From Flavobacterium macacae (GTDB lineage: Bacteria; Bacteroidota; Bacteroidia; Flavobacteriales; Flavobacteriaceae), in contig NZ_RQVR01000007.1 in NCBI RefSeq assembly GCF_003865365.1, positions 62,001 to 126,000 of the forward strand: a stretch of 64,000 bases of DNA, in the 5' to 3' direction. Under the pieces are notes generated by a model. It saw only the letters and a program-made list of their open reading frames with translations, did no database searches and had not been told where the DNA came from. Each line of letters opens with the position of its first letter. Position 1 is the stretch's first letter. Shown piece after piece: positions 33,391 through 41,846 of this stretch. The position numbers were made by a program, and so were the translations under genes.

Positions 33391-34164
33391 AATTATAAAG
33401 AAATTGTATTTTACAAAATTAAGAAATCTTACAAAAGATAATTGCTTAAAGCTTTTTTAATTGTTAAGTGAAATTTTTCCTTCAATTTTATTTTTTTTAA
33501 GTATTTTCTTTCATAATTAAACAAATTAGCTCTTTTTGTTCTAAATTTTTTTAAAGAATATCTTTTTTTTGTATTATTGTAATGATTGCTTTTTTTTGGA
33601 GTAATTACGTTTTTAATTCCATAATACCACAAAGGATGAAACAACTACTACTATCAATTCCTACAATTATTGAAACAGAGACAAGAGTTTCTTGGCTTAC
33701 TTTTAAAGTTGTCTTGATTATGGTTTCTTTTGTTGCTGTAGGATTTTTCATTTTTGAATAATCCTACGTAAAAGAACATTTCAAGTAAAGAAAAAACACC
33801 TTAGATTAAATTCTTAAAGCGTTTTTTTATTAGAAAAATAGAGGTTTTTAAAATACTAATTTCGGTATAAGTCACCTTGTTTTCTATGTAAGTTATTTTT
33901 GCTTTAAGATAATTTTGATCTAAATTTAAAATTTTTAATGTAGATTCATCATTAACATAACTTGTTGTCTATGTGTTTGCGTTATTGATCCAGTATCGCT
34001 ATCACTATAATTATAGGATTATGAAAAGTGAAATTCAAAATATTATTGGGTAAAGTCCCGATATTGAAGAGCTGAAAGCTATCTTTTTCCACAGTCGGTG
34101 TAATGTTCGTATTATAATTTATTAGGTCTTAAATTATCAACAAAATACTTCAATTTAAATGTAT
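33391..34164. other. Gene-poor AT-rich gap with possible remnants
   Basis: About 770 bases with no convincing gene of normal size. It holds a possible 41-codon ORF (33636-33761, listed separately) and, on the minus strand, roughly 33987-33828, an open stretch reading YVNDESTLKILNLDQNYLKAKITYIENKV that resembles the last helices of a TolC-type outer-membrane protein but is cut by a stop upstream. At 34021 a start gives MKSEIQNIIG then TAA, with the frame continuing briefly. This looks like decayed sequence. Confidence 0.45.
33636..33761 (+). CDS. Possible small single-span membrane protein
   Basis: 41 codons, MKQLLLSIPTIIETET at the start and a hydrophobic helix VVLIMVSFVAVGFFIF near the end, stop TAA at 33759. 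No family is recognised and there is no operon partner. The hydrophobic helix and A/T-rich leader make it possible, but chance cannot be ruled out in DNA this A/T-rich. Confidence 0.25.
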   Translation: MKQLLLSIPTIIETETRVSWLTFKVVLIMVSFVAVGFFIFE

Positions 34165-34194
34165 AAAAAAAAGCGTCACAAAGTGACGCTTTTA
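34165..34194 (-). terminator. Terminator of the ribosomal protein/tsf operon
   Basis: GCGTCAC (34173-34179) pairs with GTGACGC (34183-34189) around AAA, extended by AAAA/TTTT. Eight A on the plus side give the U-tract for minus-strand transcripts, 20 bases after the tsf stop. Confidence 0.9.
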
Positions 34195-34213
34195 GATATT
34201 TAATGGTAACTGA

Positions 34214-35176
34214 TTAACCTAAAGCAACTCTTTTGAAACCTGTGATTTCAACTTTTGATTCTTTAACATAATCACCTACTTTTTTGCTATCATCCTTGAT
34301 AAAGTTTTGATCTAACAAAGCTTTTTCTTGATCTAAAGTTGTGTTGTCAGAGATAAAACGCAAAATTTTACCTGGAATGATTTTATCCCAAATTTGTTCT
34401 GGTTTTCCTTCTGCTTTCAATTCTGCTTTAGCATCTTCTTCCGCTTGTTTCAATACTTCTTCAGTTAATTGAGAGTAAGAAATATATTTAGGTACATTTT
34501 TCAATGTTTTTCCTAAACGTACTGCTTCTTCATTTTCTTTTTCGATTACAGCGATACGAGCATCAAGTTCAGAAGCAACGAAAGCAGGATCAAAATCCTT
34601 GTAAGATAATGTGTCAGCTCCCATTGAAGCAACTTGCATCGAAACATCTTTTGTCAATGATGCAGCGTTGTCAACTTTTTCAGAAATCGCTGTTAAAGCA
34701 GCAATTTTGTTTACGTGAACGTAAGATCCAACAAAAGCACCTTCTAAAATTTCAAAACCACCGATTTCGATTTTTTCACCGATAACACCAGTTTGCTCAA
34801 TTAATTTTTCAGCAACAGTCATTCCGTTGAAATCTGAAGCCAAAAATTCTTCTTTAGAAGAAAAGTTAATTGCTTTTTCAACCAATTCTTTAGCTAAAGT
34901 TACGAAAGCTTCATTTTTACCTACGAAATCTGTTTCGCAGTTCAAAGTGATGATTGCTCCTTTAGTATTGTCAGCATTGATAAAAGAAACAGCAGCTCCT
35001 TCAGAAGACTCACGGTCAGAACGGTTAGCAGCAACTTTTTGTCCTTTTTCTCTTAGGTTTTGGATGGCTTTATCGAAATCTCCATCAGCTTCAACCAAAG
35101 CTTTTTTACAGTCCATCATTCCGGCGCCTGTAGTTTGTCTTAATTTATTTACGTCTGCAGCAGTAATAGTTGCCAT
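34214..35176 (-). CDS. tsf: Elongation factor Ts
   Basis: 320 residues from ATG 35176 (MATITAADVNKLRQTTGAGMMDCKKAL), the conserved start; a longer frame to 35248 lies in the intergenic leader. Contains the EF-Tu-binding N-terminal module and the dimer core, including IITLNCETDFVGKNEAF. It exchanges GDP for GTP on EF-Tu. It follows rpsB by 115 bases, the usual rpsB-tsf order. Confidence 0.96.
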   Translation of the reverse strand: MATITAADVNKLRQTTGAGMMDCKKALVEADGDFDKAIQNLREKGQKVAANRSDRESSEGAAVSFINADNTKGAIITLNCETDFVGKNEAFVTLAKELVEKAINFSSKEEFLASDFNGMTVAEKLIEQTGVIGEKIEIGGFEILEGAFVGSYVHVNKIAALTAISEKVDNAASLTKDVSMQVASMGADTLSYKDFDPAFVASELDARIAVIEKENEEAVRLGKTLKNVPKYISYSQLTEEVLKQAEEDAKAELKAEGKPEQIWDKIIPGKILRFISDNTTLDQEKALLDQNFIKDDSKKVGDYVKESKVEITGFKRVALG

Positions 35177-35290
35177 AATATTTTTTGATTTAAAGATGAA
35201 AAGATTGAAAAATTTAAGGATTAAAAGTAGTATTAATTCTAAAATCAATAATTACCTAATCATTAAATCTTTCAATCTTTAAATTTATTA

Positions 35291-36067
35291 TTATTTTTCT
35301 TCAGTTGCAGTTTCTACAGACTCTGTTGGAGCAGCAGCAACTTCGCCAGCTGGTTGTTCCTCTTTGTTATCAGAAGAATTTCTATCAGAAAGACCTTCGA
35401 TAACAGCAGCAGTTACTAAAGATAAAATTTTATCGATTGATTTAGAAGCATCATCGTTTGCAGGGATTACATAATCAACCTCTCTTGGGTCAGAGTTTGT
35501 ATCCACCATTGCGAAAACTGGAATGTTTAATTTTTGAGCTTCTTTAATCGCGATGTGTTCCGCTTTAATATCTACTACGAACAATGCAGCAGGAAGTCTT
35601 GACATATCAGCGATAGAACCTAAGTTCTTCTCTAATTTTGCACGAAGACGATCAACTTGTAAACGTTCTTTTTTAGATAAAGTCATGAAAGTACCGTCTT
35701 TCTTCATTCTATCAATAGAAGCCATTTTTTTAACCGCTTTTCTGATAGTTACAAAGTTAGTCAACATTCCACCAGGCCATCTTTCAGTGATGTAAGGCAT
35801 GTTTGCTGCAGCCGCTTTTTCAGCTACGATATCTTTTGCTTGTTTTTTGGTAGCAACGAATAAAATTTTTCTACCTGATGCTGCGATTTTTTTCATTGCT
35901 TCGCTAGCTTCTTCGATTTTCGCTGCAGTTTTATATAGATTGATAATGTGAATTCCATTACGCTCCATATAGATGTAAGGAGCCATGTTTGGATCCCATT
36001 TTCTAGTCATGTGTCCAAAGTGAACACCTGCTTCTAGTAAGTCTTTAACTTCTACTTTGTTTGCCAT
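35291..36067 (-). CDS. rpsB: Ribosomal protein S2
   Basis: 258 residues from ATG 36067 (MANKVEVKDLLEAGVHFGHMTRKWDPNM), chosen over 36133 because it gives the family start. Contains YIYMERNGIHIINL, ITERWPGGMLTNF and VDTNSDPREVDYVIPANDDA, with a Glu/Ala-rich tail. Part of the 30S subunit. The rpsI-rpsB spacer holds two strong hairpins that may be a control leader. Confidence 0.97.
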   Translation of the reverse strand: MANKVEVKDLLEAGVHFGHMTRKWDPNMAPYIYMERNGIHIINLYKTAAKIEEASEAMKKIAASGRKILFVATKKQAKDIVAEKAAAANMPYITERWPGGMLTNFVTIRKAVKKMASIDRMKKDGTFMTLSKKERLQVDRLRAKLEKNLGSIADMSRLPAALFVVDIKAEHIAIKEAQKLNIPVFAMVDTNSDPREVDYVIPANDDASKSIDKILSLVTAAVIEGLSDRNSSDNKEEQPAGEVAAAPTESVETATEEK

Positions 36068-36167
36068 TTTAATGTAATAGTTTACGTTCTGTTGAATTAG
36101 CAATGTTCCTTTTGGCTTTAAGCTTTTGAGCATTTGGCTTTAGGCTTCATTTAGATGCTAAACTAAT

Positions 36168-36242
36168 TTCCTGCCTCGACAGGAACAACAACATTGTTTT
36201 TAAATAATAAATGAACGATGTCTTGCCCGCATTGAACAAGAC
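36168..36242 (-). promoter_or_regulatory. Structured rpsI-rpsB spacer, possible S2 leader
   Basis: Two inverted repeats: GTCTTG/CAAGAC (36220-36225 with 36237-36242) and TTCCTG/CAGGAA (36168-36173 with 36180-36185). Neither has a U-tract on the minus strand. They lie 100-175 bases before the rpsB start, where autoregulatory leaders of ribosomal protein genes often sit. Confidence 0.4.
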
Positions 36243-36249
36243 GGTAATA

Positions 36250-36636
36250 TTAACGTTTAGAGAATTGGAATCTCTTACGAGCTTTTTTCTGACCGAATTT
36301 CTTACGTTCAACCATTCTTGGATCTCTTGTTAATAAACCTTCTGGTTTTAAGATAGCTCTGTTTCCTTCGCCAACTTCGCACATTACTCTGGCTAAAGCC
36401 ATTCTTACAGCTTCTGCTTGACCAGTTGAACCACCACCATAAACATTAACTTTTACGTCATAGTTGTTTACATTTTCTGTCAAAGACATTGGTTGTAAAA
36501 CTTTGTACTGTAAAGTTGCAGTTGGGAAGTAAGTTGTAAATTCTTTTTTGTTTACTGTGATGTTTCCAGTTCCTTCTGTAACATAAACACGAGCAACAGC
36601 AGTTTTTCTTCTACCGATTTTGTGAATTGTAGCCAT
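36250..36636 (-). CDS. rpsI: Ribosomal protein S9
   Basis: 128 residues, full length. Family features: IGRRKTAVARVYVTEG, NVYGGGSTGQAEAVRMALAR, LLTRDPRMVERKKFGQKKARKRFQFSKR, with the basic tail that reaches the P-site tRNA. The start overlaps the rplM stop by one base (TAATG), coupling the pair. Confidence 0.97.
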   Translation of the reverse strand: MATIHKIGRRKTAVARVYVTEGTGNITVNKKEFTTYFPTATLQYKVLQPMSLTENVNNYDVKVNVYGGGSTGQAEAVRMALARVMCEVGEGNRAILKPEGLLTRDPRMVERKKFGQKKARKRFQFSKR

Positions 36637-37091
36637 TACTTAAGATCGTTAAGGTTAACAGTTTTAGGTTTTTGAGCTTCTTGTTTGTGCTCAGTACCTA
36701 CAACAACATTTAAATTTCTGAAAAGTTGCGCTCCTAATTTGTTTTTAGGTAACATTCCTTTTACAGCTTTTTCTACCAATGTAGCAGGGTTTTTCGCCTG
36801 TAATACTTTTGCAGTCAAAGTTCTTTGTCCTCCTGGGTAACCTGTGTGACGCATGTAAATTTTGTCGTCCATTTTAGTACCTGTAAGGTTGATTTTTTCT
36901 GAGTTGATAACGATTACGTTATCTCCGCAGTCCACGTGTGGTGTGTAACTTGGTTTGTACTTACCTCTTAAAATCATTGCGACTTTTGAAGCAAGACGTC
37001 CTAAGTTGTGACCTTCAGCATCAACAACGATCCACTCTTTTTGTACAGTGGCTTTGTTTGCTGATTGTGTCTTGTAGCTTAATGCGTCCAT
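36636..37091 (-). CDS. rplM: Ribosomal protein L13
   Basis: 151 residues: WIVVDAEGHNLGRLASKVAMILRGK, DCGDNVIVINSEKINLTG, YMRHTGYPGGQR and the conserved GMLPKNKLGAQLFRNLNV. First gene of rplM-rpsI-rpsB-tsf, with a clear promoter 40-70 bases upstream. Confidence 0.97.
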   Translation of the reverse strand: MDALSYKTQSANKATVQKEWIVVDAEGHNLGRLASKVAMILRGKYKPSYTPHVDCGDNVIVINSEKINLTGTKMDDKIYMRHTGYPGGQRTLTAKVLQAKNPATLVEKAVKGMLPKNKLGAQLFRNLNVVVGTEHKQEAQKPKTVNLNDLK

Positions 37092-37134
37092 AATAAATTT
37101 TTAATTAAACATTCCATTCCCAATAAAGGGAGTG

Positions 37135-37164
37135 CAAAAGTACAATAAATTATTTTAAATGCAA
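37135..37164 (-). promoter_or_regulatory. Promoter of the rplM-rpsI-rpsB-tsf operon
   Basis: On the minus strand TTG (37164-37162), 19-base spacer, TACTTTTG (37142-37135). A full match to the Bacteroidota consensus; transcription from about 37129 gives a ~38-base leader. Confidence 0.75.
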
Positions 37165-37288
37165 ACACCTATAAAAGATTATTTTAAGTGTTGATTATCA
37201 GAAAGATTTTCTAAAAAAGAAGTGTGAGAATTTAAGCATAATTTTTCATACAAAGAAATTAACGTCTTAACGCGATTTATAAATGCAA

Positions 37289-37321
37289 AAAATCATCTGA
37301 ATTAGCTATTCAGATGATTTT
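37289..37321 (-). terminator. Terminator after the ferritin-like pair
   Basis: AAAATCATCTGAAT (37289-37302) pairs perfectly over 14 bases with 37308-37321 around TAGCT, 25 bases after the stop of the ferritin-like gene. T-runs flank both ways, so it can act in either direction. Confidence 0.7.
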
Positions 37322-37345
37322 AAATGTGGGAGGTAAATAAGTTAT

Positions 37346-38182
37346 TTACACAATAAATAAATTGGCAATATCAACGGATTGTTGTGTTGTCAATGGCTCG
37401 TCATATGATTCTGAACCAGCTAATGAAGGTATTGCTGGACCCATAGAATTGGTTACGTTGCTTGTGTTGAAGCCCGCTTGCATCACATTTTCTTCACCAT
37501 TATATACGGCTTGTGTTGCTTCTGGCATTCCAGCACCTCTTTGGTTTCCTGTAATCCATCCTTTTAAACCGCGCAATCTTCTAACTTCTGAGGCGTGTCT
37601 TGCTTCCACAGAGTGAATTTGCAATGCTGCTGTCAATAAATCAGGTGTTGAAATTAAATTTCCGGCTTGACCTTTATAGGCTCTAACTCCGGTATCTTCA
37701 AAAGCTTGTGCTAAAGCCAAAAATTGTTGATAAGCAGCAGCAGCTCCAATTCCGGTTGCATTAAATGGATCGAAAGCACCACCAACCGTAAAATCAAAAG
37801 TTGGTTTTGGGATTGAATTTGCCCCTAAACCTGCGATTAAAAAATCTACGTGATCTGCTTCGTGCTGTGCAATCTGCATAAACACTTTTTCATCTCTGCC
37901 GCCTGTCGGAATTACTCCAGATTGCAAACCTAGCTGATAGAATTCATCTTCAAGATATTCTAATGTAAGTGCTAATTGCAATGCTCCAACGGGTGTATTT
38001 GGCGTTGGGTTGATATCTGCGGCAAAAGATTTGTTTGACATTGCAGCTAATCCAAAAGGAATTGATGCTAATGCCATATTTTTTCCGAGGTTGCCAAACT
38101 GCCCAAAACTATCTCTTCTTGAGCCTGCAGCATTCATCAAATTATCATTTGTGAATGACTCTATAAATTTTAATACGTTCAT
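37346..38182 (-). CDS. Ferritin-like domain protein
   Basis: 278 residues. The ferritin-like (Ferritin_2 type) helical bundle is seen in ALQLALTLEYLEDEFYQLGLQSG, FMQIAQHEADHVDFLIAGLG, FEDTGVRAYKGQAGNL and HSVEARHASEVRRLRGL, with Glu/His spaced as in di-iron sites. The N-terminus has no standard signal but contains a hydrophobic stretch (GKNMALASIPFGLAAMS). It is paired with the next gene upstream, 25 bases away, which encodes a paralogue. Desiccation- or stress-linked roles are known for related families; function here unknown. Confidence 0.88.
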   Translation of the reverse strand: MNVLKFIESFTNDNLMNAAGSRRDSFGQFGNLGKNMALASIPFGLAAMSNKSFAADINPTPNTPVGALQLALTLEYLEDEFYQLGLQSGVIPTGGRDEKVFMQIAQHEADHVDFLIAGLGANSIPKPTFDFTVGGAFDPFNATGIGAAAAYQQFLALAQAFEDTGVRAYKGQAGNLISTPDLLTAALQIHSVEARHASEVRRLRGLKGWITGNQRGAGMPEATQAVYNGEENVMQAGFNTSNVTNSMGPAIPSLAGSESYDEPLTTQQSVDIANLFIV

Positions 38183-38207
38183 AATTTCTAAATTTTGAGA
38201 TTGGTGA

Positions 38208-38957
38208 TTAAGTTAAGAATTGTGCCGTAAATGGTGTTGCAAAGAAACCTCCTGCCGCATCAATAATTTGTGCTGGCGCAAGAGCTTGGTCAAGTCCGTT
38301 CATAGCGCTAACTACATCATCACCCGCAAAATCTTTTGAATTTGGATTCAATAAACTTCTGATGGCAGAAGCGTGTCTTGCTTCCACAGAAACAATTTTT
38401 CCTGCCAAAAGCAAATAATCGCCACTGGTGATTAATCTTCCGGCCCCATTATAAGCCGCTACACCTGTGTCTTCTAGTGTTTTTGCTGTATTCAAAACAG
38501 AAAGTCTATCGTTGAAATTTACACCGTCATAATTAAATTCTAATCCAGGAAGTAATTGAGACGAAGGATTTGGCAAAGCGCCACTTAACGCCGCCTTAAA
38601 AAATTCTCTATGAATTACTTCGTGTGCATACAAATCGGAAAGTACTTGCTGTTCTTCTGAATTGAAAATACTGCCAAATTGGTCGCCATTTACAACTTTA
38701 GTATAAAAGTCGGCTTCAAGCTGTTCTAGTGCATACGCATACGTTAAAACGCCAAAATCGCCTCCTCCTAAATCAAAAACGCCATTTCTGATTCCTGGCA
38801 ATTGATTTGATCCAGGTGTGGTTCCTCTATCATCGTCATCATTACATCCGGTCAGGATTAACCCTGTTGCTGCCAATGTAAGCCCGCTGATTTTTAAAAA
38901 ACTTCTTCGGTTTGTTCCCGAGGTAAGCTGCTCTTTTACAGTTACTACGTTTTTCAT
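38208..38957 (-). CDS. Ferritin-like domain lipoprotein
   Basis: 249 residues. The N-terminus has a TAT-like RRSFLK motif followed by a hydrophobic core and lipobox (AATGLILTGC), so it is probably exported folded and lipidated. The helical bundle repeats the motifs of its neighbour: ALEQLEADFYTKVV, ADLYAHEVIHREFFKAAL-type segment (YAHEVIHREFF), LEDTGVAAYNG, SVEARHASAIRSLL. Pairing of a twin-Arg-signal copy with a partner lacking an obvious signal suggests a heteromeric periplasmic complex. Metal binding is inferred. Confidence 0.9.
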   Translation of the reverse strand: MKNVVTVKEQLTSGTNRRSFLKISGLTLAATGLILTGCNDDDDRGTTPGSNQLPGIRNGVFDLGGGDFGVLTYAYALEQLEADFYTKVVNGDQFGSIFNSEEQQVLSDLYAHEVIHREFFKAALSGALPNPSSQLLPGLEFNYDGVNFNDRLSVLNTAKTLEDTGVAAYNGAGRLITSGDYLLLAGKIVSVEARHASAIRSLLNPNSKDFAGDDVVSAMNGLDQALAPAQIIDAAGGFFATPFTAQFLT

Positions 38958-39330
38958 AATTTAACATTTAAAAGTTATTAATAATAGGTTGGTTGATTTT
39001 ATTTTTTGTGTAAAAAAAGAAATCATATTGTTGTACTTACGTTAAAATTATGTTAGCGGTTTTGACTATTTTTTATATAATTCACATATTAACTTAGTAT
39101 TGGTAGTTGTTTATGCAAGAAAGTATTGATTTTTATGTAAGATTGTCAAAATAAAATTTGTAAGGAATAGTGTTGTGATTATCAGTTATTTATGAGATTT
39201 TACAAAAATTTAAATTTGCTTAAACCTTTAAAATTAAAAATCAATATTTTTTTTGGTTTCTAAATGTTTGGGATAACTTTTAAGAATATTTTACATTTTT
39301 TCACTTACTTTACACTTCCTTATACACTAA
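38958..39330. other. Intergenic region between divergent ferritin-like and LacI-type genes
   Basis: 373 bases, very A/T-rich, holding the divergent promoters by position. I see no clear TTG-N-TAnnTTTG match, RNA gene or repeat. Confidence 0.5.
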
Positions 39331-40368
39331 ATGATGAAACCAAAAGCGACCTTAAAGCAAATTGCAAAAGAATTAAATGTATCTGTTTCAACAGTTTCTA
39401 AAGCGTTGAGTAACAGCCCGGAAATCAGCGAACCTACAAAAATTAAGATTCAAGAATTTGCAAAGTTGAAAAACTACAAGCCAAATAATGTGGCAATCAA
39501 CTTAAAAAACAGAAGCACAAAAACAATTGGTGTCATTATTCCGAATATCTTAAATCCGTTTTTTGCAAAGGTTTTCTCAGGAATTGAGAAAACGGCAAAT
39601 GAAAAAGGCTACAATGTCATCACTTGCATCTCTAATGAATCTTTGAAAAAAGAAATCCACACAATGGATATGCTGAGCAATGGAACGATTGACGGATTTA
39701 TTCTTTCTATTTCAGAGGAAACTCAAAAAGAACAAGAATTCAGGCATTTTAAGGAAACCATTTCTGAAGGTGTGCCCATCGTGATGTTTGACAGAATTTC
39801 TGACGAAGTAAATTGTGATAAGGTAATTGTTGATGATTTTGATTCTTCAGTAAGTGCCGTAAACCATTTGATCAAATTAGGTTGTAAAAATATTGCGTTA
39901 GTTTCGTCAATTGATAATTTGAGCGTCGGGAAATTGCGTGCGCAAGGTTATGTAAAGGCACTTAAAGACAACGAAATGCCAATAAATAAAGATCTGATTA
40001 TTAGAACCGATAATCCGGACGAGTTTGATTTTAGGATGCAGGAACTTTTAGACAAGCATAAAATTGATGCTGTTTTCGCTTTAGACGAGCATACTTCAAC
40101 AATGGCAATGAAATTAGCCATCAAAAAAGGAATCAAAATTCCAGAAGATTTGCAGGTAATTGGTTTTGCAGACGGCGTTTGGTCCAGAAGAATGACGCCA
40201 AGCTTAACCACAATCAGCCAGCACGGAATCGAAATTGGGGAAGAAGCAGCACGATTGCTGATCGAAAAATTAGAAAGCAAAGAAGAAGAAGAAGAAGAAG
40301 AATATACTTATACGACTACAGTTATCAAAACTGAATTGCGCCAAAGAGATTCTACGAAGAAATTATAA
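39331..40368 (+). CDS. LacI-family transcriptional regulator
   Basis: 345 residues. N-terminal helix-turn-helix ATLKQIAKELNVSVSTVSKALSNSPEIS with the hinge NNVAINLKNRSTKTIGVIIPN, then a periplasmic-binding-like sensor domain (GFILSISEE, VPIVMFDRI, LQVIGFADG). A run of seven Glu (318-324), encoded by pure GAA repeats, interrupts the C-terminal end. Such regulators usually respond to sugars. No sugar operon is adjacent, so the target is elsewhere or autoregulatory. ATG 39331 or 39334 could be the start. Confidence 0.93.
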   Translation: MMKPKATLKQIAKELNVSVSTVSKALSNSPEISEPTKIKIQEFAKLKNYKPNNVAINLKNRSTKTIGVIIPNILNPFFAKVFSGIEKTANEKGYNVITCISNESLKKEIHTMDMLSNGTIDGFILSISEETQKEQEFRHFKETISEGVPIVMFDRISDEVNCDKVIVDDFDSSVSAVNHLIKLGCKNIALVSSIDNLSVGKLRAQGYVKALKDNEMPINKDLIIRTDNPDEFDFRMQELLDKHKIDAVFALDEHTSTMAMKLAIKKGIKIPEDLQVIGFADGVWSRRMTPSLTTISQHGIEIGEEAARLLIEKLESKEEEEEEEYTYTTTVIKTELRQRDSTKKL

Positions 40369-40387
40369 AAGAATACATTTATTTTTT

Positions 40388-40428
40388 AGCCACGAATTTG
40401 ATCTGAAAAAATTCGTGGCTACTTTTTT
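40388..40428. terminator. Bidirectional terminator between regulator and hydrolase
   Basis: AGCCACGAATTT pairs with the AAATTCGTGGCT arm ending at 40420, with a T-run (ACTTTTTTTA) on the plus side and TTATTTTTTAGC reversed on the other. Serves both convergent genes. Confidence 0.8.
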
Positions 40429-41735
40429 TATTTCTCTTTGGTCAGCTTAAACTCTTGTCCGCTTTGAATAATAGTCATCGCGTTTTCTGCAAAAACCAAT
40501 TCCAATCCAGCCGGATCAAAATTGAATTTTGTCTCACTCAACGGATTTAAAGGAAAAGATTCTTGACCTGTCGCCTGGCAGATCAAGACACCGTTTTCTT
40601 CCTTAATTGAAATCTTTAAAGGAAATCCGGCATCGCCATAAGTTCCTTCGTATTTTTTTAATGTAGCAACAGCAACATCCACCGATTTTAAATTTGGGAA
40701 TCGATAGGGCATTTTGTAATAAATGCTTAGAACGCCGATCATAATGTCATTCATTCCATAACCTTGGCCGTTGTCAAGCAAGGCAATTGAGAATTTTTCT
40801 TTCGGATAAAAACCTAAAGAAGACGTGAAATCCTCAATTCCTCCGGTATGGCCATAAAATTTTCTTTCGCCAAATGGCATCGTGAAAATTCCTTTACCAA
40901 AACCTTTTTCGATTTCAGTCATAGTAACTAAAGAAGGAGGTTGCAGTAATTTACCGGCAAATAAACCATTAATAAATTTGGTCAAATCAGAAGCATTTGA
41001 TAAAATAGCACCGGCACCACCCGGAATCGACATGTCTTCTTTTTGGGCTTGCTCCCAGTTTTTCCCCTTCAAATGATACGAAATTGCTTCATTTTTGGTT
41101 CCAGTAGAAAATCCGGTGTTCGTCAAGCCTGATTTTTTGACGATTCGGGTTTCTATATTTTGAGCGTAGGTTTTTTTAGTCAAATCTTCGATAATCCAGC
41201 CTAAAAGCACAAAATTTGAATTGCTGTATGCGGATTGTTCGCCCGGTTCAAAAACCGGATTTCCGGCTTTTATCTTTTTCATAAGTTCGGCTCTCGTTTT
41301 CGGAAGCTTTGCATATTCATTATAATCGGCATCGTCAGTAAAGCTATAAATACCGCTTGAATGTTCCAGCAAATTTTCAATTGAAATGTTTTCTGAATTT
41401 TTTATCGACGGAAAAAACTTTGAAAGCTTGGTGTCTAACGTCAATTTTTTTTCTTCTACCAATTGCAAGATCACAACCGATGTAAACATTTTGGTAATCG
41501 AACCAATTTTATATCGGGTCGAAGCGTCGGCTTTAATTTGATTCTTTACATCAGCATAGCCATAACTTTTTTCAAAAACAACTTTGTCACTTTCTTGGAT
41601 GGCAACCGACCCCATAAACTTGTTGTTAGAAGCCAAATAGGTCAAAAGGCTGTCAATCTTATCGAATTTAGTTTCGCTTTGCCCAAAAGAATTCAGCGAG
41701 AAAGCAACAAATAAAAAGGCGGCTATTTTTTTCAT
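40428..41735 (-). CDS. Serine hydrolase, beta-lactamase/class C PBP family
   Basis: 435 residues from ATG 41735, which gives a Sec signal (KKIAAFLFVAFSLNSFGQ); the longer frame to 41828 adds a basic stretch before it. Catalytic motifs: SITK (SxxK with nucleophile Ser), YSNSN (YxN), and HTGG. An ~100-residue C-terminal extension follows. Likely periplasmic; members include peptidases, esterases and D-aminopeptidases as well as beta-lactamases, so substrate is open. Confidence 0.9.
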   Translation of the reverse strand: MKKIAAFLFVAFSLNSFGQSETKFDKIDSLLTYLASNNKFMGSVAIQESDKVVFEKSYGYADVKNQIKADASTRYKIGSITKMFTSVVILQLVEEKKLTLDTKLSKFFPSIKNSENISIENLLEHSSGIYSFTDDADYNEYAKLPKTRAELMKKIKAGNPVFEPGEQSAYSNSNFVLLGWIIEDLTKKTYAQNIETRIVKKSGLTNTGFSTGTKNEAISYHLKGKNWEQAQKEDMSIPGGAGAILSNASDLTKFINGLFAGKLLQPPSLVTMTEIEKGFGKGIFTMPFGERKFYGHTGGIEDFTSSLGFYPKEKFSIALLDNGQGYGMNDIMIGVLSIYYKMPYRFPNLKSVDVAVATLKKYEGTYGDAGFPLKISIKEENGVLICQATGQESFPLNPLSETKFNFDPAGLELVFAENAMTIIQSGQEFKLTKEK

Positions 41736-41846
41736 AAGAATGGGTTTGAGATGAAAACGGAAAAGGTGCTTATTTATGATGCGTTTTTTTATAGATTTAA
41801 ATATTTCTTTGATGTTTTTATTTTTCAAAAACCCTAAATCAAAAAT

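Noticed and set aside
33429..33644. A 71-codon minus-strand frame in the AT-rich gap
   Set aside because: Lys/Asn-rich reading of A/T-rich DNA, no signal, domain or partner.
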